From Phoronis australis (lineage: Eukaryota; Phoronida; Phoronidae), in assembly GCA_002633005.1 (NCBI GenBank), contig NMRA01000038.1:371745-435744 (forward strand): a stretch of DNA of 64,000 nt. The letters are read 5' to 3'. How positions within the stretch are numbered: position 1 is the stretch's first letter; every line of letters starts with the position of its first letter. The position numbers were made by a program, and so were the translations under genes. Below the pieces are notes generated by a model. The model worked only from the letters and a program-made list of their open reading frames with translations. It did no database searches and was not told the DNA's origin. Below are positions 26,801-38,400 of this stretch, one piece after another.

Positions 26801-29800
26801 CTTTCCAATCCCAGAAACCACGTCCAAGCACTTCATTGTGCTAGGATTTGTTTGAATAGGAAAAGCAATAGAATCACATGTGAACGTGTAGATAATTCTG
26901 TAAGTACTGAATGCTCAATGTCAACTCCATTTGAGTTGCATTATGTTGTTTATTCATAGTCATTTTATCTGTTTAGAATCCTTAAGAATCCAACGTGTTT
27001 TTCACTATTTAAGGGACAAGTGGGCTCAACATTATTCCACTCTGGGCGTACGTGTTGCCTTCTGGTCGGCTGTTTTAGAAACAGAACGGATTGAGTCTCG
27101 CGACTCGAATACTGTAAACAAATTAAACCGTAGTGACAATAACAAAGATATTGGTAATGAAAGTGGTGACGATGATGATGGTGAGGATGACAGTGAAGTT
27201 GGTGATAATGACAGGAACAGCATACTAGAAAGTAGGCCTGTGAAAGTTTCGAGCCAAACAGCACTTTCGGAATTAAAGACTGGCAAAAATGTCATGATGG
27301 AGAACTTGTGTCTTGAAGAGGATGATCGAGCTAACTGTGCAAGTGCAAAAGTAGAGAGTGTTGGTGAAACTGTTGAAACTGTGGGTGATGGGGCGGTCGT
27401 TAACAGCTCTGGCTTACTGAATGGAGACCAGTTGTTGAAACTATTCAAAAGTTTACACTCAGGGAACATAGTGCAAGGGAACCACGTCGTCACAGTGGGC
27501 ATGGTAAGTTTGTAGCAGACAATGTTCAAAGATAGCTAGCACATGCCTACTAACCGTTTTTGCATTTCGTTGGGGACTGAGTTCCACAGACGTAAGAATC
27601 GTGCGAGTAAATTTAGTGTGGTCATGTGCTCCACTTGCAATGTATGGCGAGATCTCGGCAAGTCTCGCGTGATCTTGCAGTTTTGCAAGGTTCTCACGCC
27701 CTGGGTTTTCATTCACTGTCTTACGTCCATCTACATTTCAGGACCTAAGTATGAACCAGTTACTTTCACTAAATAACACCAGTTATTCAAGAGGAATAAC
27801 TGATTCTCATTCAGGGTGCATAACATCGAGTTGTTTCTCAAATGTCTACTGGCGTAGCCAAGGGCTGCTGTGACAGGAACCCTGGAGCTGGAATTATTGG
27901 GAAATCCTGGTTAGTGGCGTTTACCACAAACCTGCTTCTCACAGTACATTAATTACCAATTGTCAATATGTCAATTAACCTGTCGCTGTTTTTTGTCAGC
28001 AATGAAAAACTGCAGTCGCTTATCTTTTATATTAATGTTTGTGAGACAACTACCTTAGTTTCGACCTCTCTGTTATCATTCAGGTCAGTACTGTCTAGCA
28101 TTACACCCAGCTCAGAATTTTAAAGGATTTCCGTTTTAAGTGTCTTAATTTTTCTTGAGTTCGGTTTTACCCCCTGTTTTGGGATTTTTGTTTCTTTATT
28201 TAAGTGCTAGGCCTAGTATATAATAAGGCCCCTTGGTGACTGAAAAAGTCTCTTTTGTGGTTACATATTTTGTCCGTCTTTCGAAAACTGGTCTATTCTG
28301 TTGTTACCACCTTCACACAGAAGATGGGTTGAAACCATTTGTTGGTTTTAATTTCAGGTTGGTTACCCCAACGTTGGTAAAAGCTCCACCATCAATGCCA
28401 TACTACAGTCAAAGAAAGTACCAGTGTCTGCCACACCAGGTCGAACAAAGCATTTCCAGGTAATTACATTAGTGCCTGGCAGTTTTGAAAAATGCACTCC
28501 AAGCACAACGTGTAAACTGTTGGTAATAGAAAGCTGGATGCCTGTCTAATGCTGTCCAATGTGTTTTGTAAATTTTTGTAATTTTGAAAAAAAGTTGGAA
28601 GTGTCGCTGTGGCAAAATTCTGCAGAATGTGGTCACTTAGTTCGTGCTCAACGTGGGTTATCAATGACACATGACCAGTCACTGAAGTATCACTGGGAAA
28701 TAGAGGGCAGCCATTTGTGGTAAAGTCAATGTTAGTCGTGAAAGCTGAAAGCAGCATGAATTGTTTAAGTTAGAAAGTTTATGTTGTTTCCTGTCCTTAC
28801 CACAAATTGTAATCAGAGCAAGCCACCTTTCCTGATTAAGCAATGGCTGACTCCAAGTCATTAGTAATCATGTAACTTGGACATTTCATTACCACTACAG
28901 TACAATTGCAACTGTACATTACATTTACGTTAAATAGAAAATAAATCTGAAACTTAATAAGGTGATCCAGATACTCTGAAGGATACTATTGTAGGATGAA
29001 ACGTAGGATATGTATCAAAATAAAACAACAATAATAGGTCAACTGAAATTTTTGGATGTAATTAGACAATAACCCACGAATGTCCGTCTGAAACATACAA
29101 AATAACTATATAAATACTGTGAAGTGAACTCTCTATAAACAATGAATGATAATTAATATTAATACATGTATGCCCCAGAAAATAGATAAATAAAAGAACT
29201 CACCAGCACTTATCTGGTTTTGTGTATAAATGTTATGTACAAACGTGAGGGCGCCTTAATGGCTGACGTAACATGAGATCGCAATCGCGTGTCACGTAAA
29301 CAATTCTCTAATAATCAAACAGAAACAGAACTAACTGTAAAATCAAACACAATATGACACATGACACGTGATATGTGGCGTAATGAAACTGTATCAGATC
29401 TGACACATTTTCATTACGCCACATATCATGTGTCATATTGTGCTTGATTTTACTATTATTTTTGTTTCATCTGTTGAGATAGGATTTGATTATATCCAAA
29501 AATTTCAGTCGGTCCATTATTGTTGTTACGTGTAATGCACTACAGTGCTACATCACTAAGTTGGATCTTTGTTGTTAGACACTGTATGTGGACCAGTCTC
29601 TGATGCTGTGTGATTGTCCCGGACTCGTCATGCCAACGTTCGTGTCAACCAAAGCTGAGATGGTCGTCAATGGTATTCTTCCGATAGACCAGATGCGAGA
29701 CCACGTGCCTCCTGTCAACCTCATATCCTTTTGTCACTGTGTCCATTTCTAGAGTTCACTTGGCAGCCGTTGAAAGTTCTCAGTTATAAGTTCTGTCTTT

Positions 29801-32800
29801 GTCTGACTGTGGCTCAATGCTTTGAATCCTGATTGGCTCATACTCAGCACCATTTCCATTAGCTTAGCCTTCTCCTCTTGTTATAGGCCATCCCTACGCC
29901 TTACACTGTGCTTGTGATGCGGTAACAATTTTTCAATTTGGGACAAAAATAATTGCTAAAATTGCCATATTTCTACTTTTGGAGACTTACCACATTATTA
30001 CAAATGCTCAAAATATTACCTAATATTTTCTGTTATACAATCCATGATAAAAGCAACGTAAATTTTTCTGAAAAGTTATCTTTGTTGAGAAATTTGACAA
30101 AATGAAAATTCGCCTATTGAAGAATTTTTACCATAAGTTGTGTCTATTCAACGCCTGCTTGGAAGATGTTACTTTACAGCAACCTAGGTTGATTAGTGTT
30201 GAAAAGTTCGCTCATTTAAAATGAATAAATTGTTCTGATTGTGGTTGTTAAAACTATTTCACACTTCTAGAATGCAAGTACATTTTAAATGAAACTCGTT
30301 TGTTGTCACTTGGTAGCGTAAATATCTGTGTTCAGTTAAGTGAAAGTTAACAACAAGTAAGACACTTCTGCTGGCCTTCATATTGACGATGCAATTTTTG
30401 AAGTGGTGGAGGCTAGAATTTCTTTATTCAAATTTAAAATTTTTATTTGGCAAAAAAGATTTGAATATAGATCTTTGCATTGTTTTTTCAAAGTTAAATT
30501 CCTTAACTGACAGTTACGTTTGCCAAAGAATACCTCGGAGAACTTTGGAAGTTGTATACGGCATCAATATCCCCAAGCCTCTGGAAGGAGAAGACGGGAG
30601 TCGACCGCCAACTGCAAATGAGCTTCTTAATACCTATGGCTGTAAGTATCCGAAGTCATGAAGTTAGAAAGACTAATGTGAAGTTTCTTGAGAGTCGACT
30701 GTGTCTGTGTTGTTTATGTTGTGAAGCGTGACTTCCGGTTGTGACGAAACGTACAGTCAGATAAAGCCTCTCTAAGTCACTTGCCAAGTGGCAATTGCCT
30801 CTTGGTCGAATGGTTTAGATGCTTGAGTGTCGCTCGTGCAACGTGGGTTCGAGTCTCACGGGAGACGGAAATTTTCTACATTGGCGCCCAATGTTTCACC
30901 GTGTTTGAGGGTAAAGGTGTGATAAAACTCACCACATTAGACAATTTGACTGCTTTTCGCCTCTTTCTGGGCTAAGCTTCATTACTCGTAAATTATACTT
31001 TCTAAAATGAAATTCGAAATATAATTTATAAAAATTGAATGCGTGTATTATTTTATTGTCATTGTCCTTATTGTGTTATGTCATTAATCCTGTTTAAAGT
31101 AATCTTTGTTTTGAAAAATTTTCGAAATAATCTTAGAGACACATCTCATTATCCAGGTTTTTTACTTTAAGTTTGTTTCCTCATGTTATAGATATGCGGG
31201 GCTACATGACAGCTCGTGGCGTTCCTGACTGCCCTAGAACTGCACGTTACATTCTGAAAGACTACGTCAATGTAAGTTTGAGGGATTTAAAAGAAAACTG
31301 TTCATCAGTTCTTATCTGTGCTCGGAACCTGATTCATCATTAAGCTAGTGTATTTTGAATGAGATGTAGGTCTCTGTGAGATGATAATCTTTTAGTATGC
31401 CTTGAAAACGGAATACGTAACGTTTATCACTTTGGCTCTCACAAGAAAATAATTGGAATGTTGATAAAGATCTCTACCTAAACAGACTTTATTGTTGCTG
31501 TGACGCTATATTTTTTGATCCAGCAAAGTTGTGACTCAACACAGAGTTGAATCCCGGTTACTTCGGTTATCTGCAATTCCAAAAATGTATACAAAATATT
31601 TGCATTTGTCCAAAATATGCTTTTTCAGGGCAAGTTGCTGTTCTGCAACCCGCCACCTGGTGTTTCAGAACAGGAGTTCCAGTCTGTGCAAGTGCTGCTG
31701 CCTAGGCGACCAGTACAAAAGAAACAAAAACAGCAGACGTCAGTCCCAGAACAGATGGAACCTCTAACAAGCTCTATAGATGAAGAATTCTTCAGCCAGG
31801 TGCTTATTGTCCCTGTGGATCTGGATGTCTCTCGTCTAATCATTAACTAGTTGCCACGTGAACACGTAGTTTTCGTTCGGTTACGTTGGTTACATTTTGC
31901 TCTCGGTTGTTGGAGATCTTCCTGTTCTCTGTATTCATACATGACCTGGGGATTGGTATTTCATTGTGTAAAACAAAAAGGCTGACTAGACTACTGAACG
32001 CTGATCTGAAAAAATTGATATGGCATTTCGCGACTGAAATGACAGTTTGTGATTTGTGAGTTGTTATCAAATTTTATTCAGTTTCAGTAAAATGCTCTGC
32101 TTGGGGTAAACATGGAACAATTGGCCTTTGCAATGTTCTCAATCAATACATACATTATCAACTCATTAACATACATTATTAAAATTCTTAATGCTTGCGT
32201 AATCAAAACGTGTATGACAATGATGTAGCCGTGTTCTGAATTAGAGCCGAGTTCTTGGTCCTGTTAAAAGTTCATGGCAGGAAATCCCTTGATAGTGACT
32301 AACAGAATAATAAAACCAAATTTTCAACTTCCATGCTAAGAACGCGCATCTGTATGAGTTACAGTGGTCTCTGAAAAAAATCAGTTTTGTGGAAAAATTG
32401 TTCAAATGTCTACAAATGGATTAGGGTTATTTTTTGTGCACATGATATGTGTCATTGATCATAAGAATGTTAAAGAGGCACGTTTTCTTGGGTTGAAAAT
32501 TAGACACAAAGTGTTTAAAAACAAGTCAAAAATATTTGTTTCTTGGTAACGGAGGTTGTTGGTTACTTTGAAATTCCGTTTGTCAATTGAGATCTATGTT
32601 CAGTTGCTGAATACTGCCTGAACTTCAATTGTTATTCATTGCCACACATTGAGTTAATTAAGCAGTGGAAATCTGTCCAATTTCCTTTTCATTCAATGCT
32701 TATTATGACTAGCAAAATGGCTGCCACGAAAATGATTGGGCGACCATGATGGAATGTTGAACTGTGGGAGACAATTTTTTATTTCTGTTCCCTAAACCAA

Positions 32801-33083
32801 GATTTCTCGCAGTATGTGTCTCATATTGCCAGCAGTGTCACAGGACTTCAATAGCGTTATGACTGGCACTGCTTCATGCTATCAAAATCAGTTTTCATGC
32901 CAGTTGGCATTTTGTATATAGAATGCTATCTCTTTGCAGTCATCTTCTAAAGTTCACAAAAAGGGCGCACAGCCTGGCCCCGCACATAGTGGAGTTAGTG
33001 GAAATCCTGACAAACCTTGGAAAAAACATGGCAACAAGAATAAGAAGGAAAAACTGAAGAGGATTCATGGCGGATGTGACTGA
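20863..33083 (+). CDS. LSG1: LSG1, large-subunit (60S) maturation GTPase, complete, 13 exons
   Basis: Exons: 20863-20949, 22425-22551, 23430-23550, 24401-24487, 24774-24860, 25916-26059, 27014-27503, 28358-28459, 29579-29722, 30518-30641, 31192-31271, 31629-31799, 32940-33083. Phases agree, giving 635 aa (human 658). LSG1 is a cytoplasmic GTPase that releases the export adaptor NMD3 from pre-60S subunits. The GTPase is circularly permuted, as in this family: G4 NKAD at 208-211, then an acidic linker in exon 7 (D/E/S-rich, about 220-370), then G1 GYPNVGKS at 383-390 and G3 DCPG at 427-430. The start has the lysine-rich MGKKK..LGR motif; the end has the conserved PWKKHGNKNKKEK basic tail. Intron 9 is AT-AC. 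A stretch present in human LSG1 between the FF(S/H)Q and C-terminal tail regions (exons 12-13) is not found, so a further small exon in 31800-32939 may be missed. AATAAA follows at 33358. Confidence 0.94.
21547..21614 (+). CDS. Possible first exon in LSG1 intron 1, unrecognised
   Basis: An ATG in strong context (AAAATGG) opens 22 codons beginning MAPSKRNSSKARQ, followed directly by a donor-like GTATGT. It ends in phase 2, which is incompatible with LSG1 exon 2 (phase 0) but compatible with exons 4-7. It could be an alternative LSG1 start, the first exon of another gene, or chance. No family is recognised. Confidence 0.2.
22770..22905 (+). repeat. Dispersed repeat family R1, right-end fragment
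   Basis: It matches the right end of the copy at 63415-63925: ACTTTCAGAAA, TTAAAATCTATAGTTTT, ATAGATATTTGGCT and a CCTACGTAAG-like end. It lies in LSG1 intron 2. Confidence 0.5.
25204..25430 (+). mobile_element. Short hAT-like MITE, 227 bp
   Basis: Ends are CAGGACTAGGAATTTTCC and (reverse complement of the right end) CAGGGCTTGGAATGACC. Six-base flanks AGTACT (25198-25203) and AGTACC (25431-25436) look like a target-site duplication with one mismatch. Its T-rich interior with CCTCTTTT blocks matches the inverted copy near 45250-45440, and its right end matches that of 53321-53833. It lies in LSG1 intron 5. Confidence 0.65.
29026..29530. mobile_element. Foldback / MITE-like palindromic element in LSG1 intron 8
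   Basis: Outer arms: AACAACAATAATAGG followed by ACTGAAATTTTTGGAT on the left is inverted at 29485-29530. An inner, tighter pair is at 29338-29388 and 29405-29450 (ATATGTGGCGTAATGAAA in both), with a 13-16 bp loop. The whole transcript segment could fold into a long hairpin. No coding sequence and no clear target-site duplication were seen. Confidence 0.65.
29723..30517 (+). other. AT-AC (U12-type) intron 9 of LSG1
   Basis: No GT donor is usable after the VNL codons of exon 9. Instead the intron begins ATATCCTTTT, the minor-spliceosome 5' consensus. A perfect U12 branch sequence TTCCTTAAC lies at 30499-30507, and the intron ends AC at 30517, 11 nt after the branch adenosine. This restores VNL|VCQRIPR, matching the family sequence without insertion. 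The AG three bases upstream of TTAC would insert two extra residues and is disfavoured. Confidence 0.9.
30797..30870 (+). repeat. tRNA-like segment (tRNA pseudogene or SINE head)
   Basis: It has an A-box-like TGGTCGAATGG, a B-box-like GGTTCGAGTCT and a pairable T arm (GTGGG/CTCAC), but the acceptor stem does not pair well and the anticodon arm is poor. It lies in LSG1 intron 10. It differs from the SINE family at 19.3 and 38.3 kb. Confidence 0.35.
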
Positions 33084-33357
33084 GCACTGAGCTGGCGTCT
33101 GTCTCCAACAGCCGATGACAAAAAGCGCAGTATTTTAAAGCGTTGCACAGGGCACCTGGTTAAAATGCATTTTGCTTTTGTTTGTCACAATCTTTTTAAT
33201 CTAGTACTCTTAATATCACACAATTACACAATCAATGAATTGAAGTTCATTGATTTCATCTGGACCTCGGTGTGCCTACACTATAAAGTGAAGGTCTTCA
33301 ATATTTAAAAAAAAAATTGTCTTGCTGGATAACTAATGTGTCATGGAAGTGATGCCA

Positions 33358-33363
33358 AATAAA
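33358..33363 (+). terminator. LSG1 polyadenylation signal AATAAA
   Basis: The canonical AATAAA lies 275 bp after the LSG1 stop, followed by a TGTGGTGCTGTG-type G/T-rich stretch. This is the likely main cleavage site. Confidence 0.6.
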
Positions 33364-34020
33364 GTTGTGAACTATGTGGTGCTGTGTTATTTTTGAGCTG
33401 AAGTCAAATGTAACAATGGCTGCCAAGCCAACGACGCTTATAATGATGGATACTGTGTGTAATGAATTCTGTGACGTGCATGTGTCGAAATTAATGATGA
33501 GAGTGGGCATGATTTATTTGTCTTTTACATTTAATTTAGCTTATTGCCGTCCAGCGTTCAAGTTACATTCAGCAAGATTGCTGGGGGAAACCAAATCATG
33601 TGATCAGAGCTTCAAAGTATTAAGAATTTTCAATATGATCTGATATTGGAATAATTAAATAACTGATATGCTATAATGGAATGTTTGCCGATTCCTCCAA
33701 AATGTATGAAAATAAGTATTAACTAATGTGAGCTTTGTGTGTTTGCAAAACTGAGATTCCTCAAACTTCACAGAAATTTTTGTTCATAACCCCATGGTGA
33801 CATTCACTATCACGGGCTCGAGATGAAACACGACAATGTCCTGGAAATGGGCTGAATACCAGTTACCAACACAATTCTTTAACAAACTTGAAGATATTAT
33901 GTTCATACTTCATGAAGCAGAATTTGCCAGCCAGCGACAAGAAAACCAGGAGACTTCCAAAAACATCTTGAGTTGAGAATAAACCAAAGTTGCGATATCT
34001 ATGTTAAGTTGCTTTGTGGA

Positions 34021-34640
34021 ATAGTCCCCAGTGCGGAGTTGTATGGTACAGTCCCAAATAGGGACTCGACTAAGTTCCCTAAACCTTTTGCCTATTTGTA
34101 AACTTTGTCTATCGTTTCATCTTTATTAAGAACTCCTCTGGCTAATGACATTTTCTAATAATATAACTAAAAACTGAGCCCTAAATTCAATGAAAATAGA
34201 GACTTCGTCATTAAGTTAGGACCGTTGCATGAAGAGATTCCTATATATTTTCGTTGATATTAACGATGTGGACTTTTTGCTGACAAAAAAACGGGAGGAC
34301 TAAAACAAAAACGGGTACCACCTTCGTCTCCACCTTTTAGTGGACTTTGGTCTCATTTTTTTGGACTTTTCGTTTCTCAGAGGCAGACTTTTTGCCCACT
34401 TCGCCAAATGGGGGGGGGGCTCATTTGAGCCTCCTGATTCCCCCCTCCTCGCTGGGTGTGCGCATGCGAGTTCACTCTCAATTTATATCAAAGCCAAAAT
34501 TTGACTTGCTAATGAAACTAAAACAGCATAAAAAAGGACAATCTGTGTTTTCACAAGTACGCAATTACGCAGCAGAGATAGGGAACTTAGTAGAGTCTCT
34601 ATTAGAGACTGTTTCATGCAACCGGGCACAGTACTCTTCC
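34021..34640. mobile_element. Foldback element with about 60-bp inverted arms
   Basis: Left arm 34021-34083 (GTACAGTCCCAAATAGGGAC then CGACTAAGTTCCCTA) is inverted at 34579-34640 with scattered mismatches. The interior has no long ORF and carries a G-run at 34410-34420. A terminal repeat of this layout suggests a non-autonomous DNA transposon, class unknown. Confidence 0.55.
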
Positions 34641-34789
34641 TATTGGTATTTTAGCAGTGCACATTTCCCAAAGTGCAACTGACGTACCACTATTTGAGCA
34701 TGCAATATTTTTGGAGACCTGAAAAGGGGACGGTCATTTTTTGGTCACTTTGTAACAATACGTGACAAAACCAATCAGCCAAATGTCGT

Positions 34790-34849
34790 TTCCTCTTGGT
34801 TGTGGTCAATTCCTCTTGGTTGTGGTCAATTCCTCTTGGTTGTGTTCAA
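34790..34849. repeat. 20-bp tandem repeat, three units
   Basis: Three copies of TTCCTCTTGGTTGTGGTCAA, the last with one change. Intergenic. Confidence 0.9.
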
Positions 34850-35139
34850 TTCCTTTCGCAACAAAAATTACTGATTATGATTCCTCATTTCAGCAAACTT
34901 CTAAGTACAGAGTAGTGTTTTCACCTTAACTTTCCAGTTACTTTCTTGTCATTTTGAATGACAGACAATGACCTTGGCCAATGAATTTCACTTGCTCTAA
35001 GCTGTACTGATGAGGAATTCTAGGTTGTTTTGTCTAGTTACATGTACTAACGCTATGATTAAGTACTAAGATAACAGCAAAGGCAAACATTAGTTGTAAG
35101 TAACTGTGTAACAGACTGGACAGTTGCATCACAGATAAG

Positions 35140-35145
35140 TTTATT
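35140..35145 (-). terminator. Minus-strand polyadenylation signal AATAAA
   Basis: TTTATT on plus reads AATAAA on minus, about 300 bp beyond the stop codon at 35447. It probably serves the transcript that ends with the 35447-35536 exon, and possibly a long SSU72 3' UTR as well. Confidence 0.5.
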
Positions 35146-35446
35146 CCAATTATAAAATGTACAATAAATATAATTACCATAATCTATACATTATTTACAT
35201 GCAGATACAATGCTATATTAAAAGCCAGCCCCTACAATGTACATTTTGGCTTTCAAATCTTCTCAAAATTACTACATAAGAAGTTCCGTCATAGGTGATT
35301 TTCATTGTCAATAAGGGTGTGCTTAACATGGAAACTTCTTTGAGCCTTAAGGTTTTCAGAAACCAAAAACATGGGACACAGTTTGTACTTATTCTAATAA
35401 TGTAGAACAAATTCGTGGATACCATAAAATGAGATAGTTGTTCTGA

Positions 35447-38400
35447 CTATAGAAACTTTTTTGCCGCACTGAACAAAGACAGGATGCTGTTTTTGGTCTT
35501 TTGCAGCAAATCATTCACACTACCCGTCAGATATAGCTGAAAAACAACTTATTCATTAACATTTCCATACATTATTAATTACATCACTTAAGCTTATACG
35601 CTGTGGATGACACACAACAAAAGAAGCTGAACTGTCAACTCCCTAGGATGTATACATACCTAATCGGGGAAAGAAAGACTAGTCCAGACAATAACGCCAC
35701 ATAGTGGATGAACAGAGTAAACAAAACCGAGAGTTGTAGAAAAATTTCGACATTATTCCACCATTTTAGGTATAACAGTTTAGCTTCTAGTGTTATTACT
35801 TAATAAGTTTATCAAAAATGCTGGTATTGGCAAGAGGCCTCTTGGTATATCTCTTCTATAACTAATTACAGCAAATTCTTAACTTCGATTAACATTGACC
35901 TTGCAAGACTGAACTTCTGCATACAAGTTCTTAACACTCACACGAATGAGAGTTGTGTATTCTGTGTATTTATACAGCCTAACTCAGAACAGGTAACCCC
36001 TTTTACCTGGATAACAAACAATAATAAACTAAATAATGAATTCAATAATATGCAGCAATGAATGAAGAGACTATGGTTTTCCCTTTTTAAAAACAGAATT
36101 CCGTTTTAGCCAACATGAAATTCCATTTTTCTATTTTGTAAATTATCAAGTTCCGCAATACTATTTGAAATCGACAAACAATATAAAAATCATCTGATAG
36201 GGAATTCCAATGATTGTTCCGCTAAATTATGCTGCAGCTGTGTTTTACCATTAACTCTATACACACCATGTTAAGTGTTTCTCAAAGTCAAAAAAGAACA
36301 GTACCAACTTCAGAAAAAATCAACAGTTACTTAAACATGTTGGCTGCAAAATGTCCGGTGATCGATTTGAAGACAAAATATGTTTGAGTTTGATGACTCA
36401 TATTCTTAACTTATCGGTGATAAAAACAATTAGAATGATGGCATCTGCTACTGAAATATGGACATTCCGTTCGAAATCTTTAAGTCCCTAAAAGATGTCA
36501 GATTCTGTCAATTCCATCGATTTCCGTCATCGTAGAAAACCAGGGTCTCAACGTATGAAATAACTGCTGCCGAAATAATTACGTAAAGCTACCTTGCTAT
36601 ACCAGTCAACTGTTCTTGCAGCAGAAAGCAAAACAATGAGTATAAAAATCAACATTCCTGAACTTTCTCCAAGCTCATTAAGCCATTTAATCTTAACCAA
36701 CGAACATGCATGCTAATACTATCACTTAGAACTGATGCAGTCATTATTTACGAAACAACTAGACTGCACTTGCTTTTTGATTATTTCCTCTGTCATTGCA
36801 TAACACGAGACATTAATCAATGATACGTAACAAATAATTTTCGAATCACATTCTACAGCACAAAGAGCACTCTTGACTTGCAGGTCTCATTCTTTAAATA
36901 CATCCTATTGAATGTAGCAACAATACACTTATTCAGATTGCAGTAAAGTTGAGACCATGACAAAGGTAAGACAAGTCTGTAGCACAATGAGAAAAAATAT
37001 GCCAGGATAACACAATATATCAAAAAATTGCACAAAATATGAAACATTCTTATTCCCATTTTTAGAAATACCAATAAGAAGCTGACATTACGGTCTCGTC
37101 ACAAAGTATGACAAATGCGAATTAAGCAGATTACTAACACAGATTACTTATTAAATGTTCAAATAGGCCAAAAAAGCAACGTTGGTTCTGGTCTTTACCC
37201 CAACTCATTTTGAGACCAGTGGTCACCAACTAAAAAACAAAAAACATATCAATTTCAGCCAATGTTTCGTGCTTTTTTGAAAAGGTGCACAAAGGCACGT
37301 ATTTAAACAAGAGTAAGCAAGGTTTTGAAACGTCATGATTTGACAAACGACGTGTAAAAAATCCTGCATTATCTTATAGCTCATCTCATGTATTCTTTTT
37401 GAAGAAATCCACAACGAAACACCACACCACCAACTCCATTTGCAAAAAAAAACAGCAACCAGGGCTCATTGTGCTTTTTGGCCTTAGGCTGCATCCCCAT
37501 CAATCCACTTTGACAAACAGCAAAGTATGTATGTAGTTAACACACACTTAAAGCTCCAGTTTCTTGATACAATAAGAGCCATCACTATTAGCAATAAGTG
37601 AGCCCTTCGCAAGCACAGTGGCTCAAGGCACAGCAATGTGTTGATTCACCCAACATGTCTCTGTGTGTAGCATCTACACCAGCAGTAGAGTGATCCACAC
37701 AGAGTGGACCGCTCATCATGTGTCTCAGTAAAATGTAGTGTAATGTAGTAACGGTCTTTCGAATGTGTGTTCCATCTCATGTAAGATCTCATCAATGTCA
37801 TTGTCAAGGTCATCCGATTCTTTGAACTGCAATAACGACAAAAGTTTAAACTGTAGTACATTTTGGTTATGTAGGACCCTAGGAACTTGTCCAAATTTGG
37901 TTAACTTCAAAAAATTTTAGAAATAGCTCATTGGATTCATATGACAGAGATTCTGTGCTTTATGCATTTTTCTCTAAAACACCATTAGGAATTGTTGTTA
38001 AAATGTTCCACTTCTCCACAAGTGGTTAACAAGAACAGGACTTGTATGATTTTTATGAAAGAATTCGAAATTTGCATAAACAAAATGACAACTTAGAAAA
38101 CTGTTACAGAGTTTTTGAGATTCCACCTTAAACAATTTTATCAAACAAAATTTGGTCATGTTATTGATACTATTATTTTGCTAAGAATGTACCTTTCTTT
38201 TTCCTAAATTTCATTAAAACATTTAAAGGGTTTTCTCTTTTACCAAGTTAAAGTCTCTCAAGGAGGCAGTGTGGCCTGGTTGATAAGTGCCCGCTTTCTT
38301 TACTTGAGGTCGTGGGATCGAGTCCCACTGGGCACACTGCTAGACCCCTGAGTCAGGTTTCTAGCTCCTCAGCTCGGTTTTAACTATATATTAATAAAGC

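Larger units (their letters stand above)
33084..35446. other. Intergenic region between convergent LSG1 and the 35.4-kb exon / SSU72
   Basis: It contains the LSG1 3' UTR (stop at 33083, AATAAA at 33358), unique sequence, a foldback element (34021-34640), a 20-bp triple repeat (34790-34849) and, from the other side, a minus-strand polyA signal at 35140. No conserved coding exon was recognised. Confidence 0.65.

Noticed and set aside
27032-27529. 165-codon antisense ORF, the longest in the window after the LSG1 exon
   Set aside because: It is the mirror of LSG1 exon 7; its serine/threonine/leucine richness reflects the acidic linker on the other strand.
30797-30870. Functional tRNA gene
   Set aside because: Only A/B-box-like sequence and a T arm are convincing; the acceptor and anticodon stems do not form properly. 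Kept as a tRNA-like repeat.
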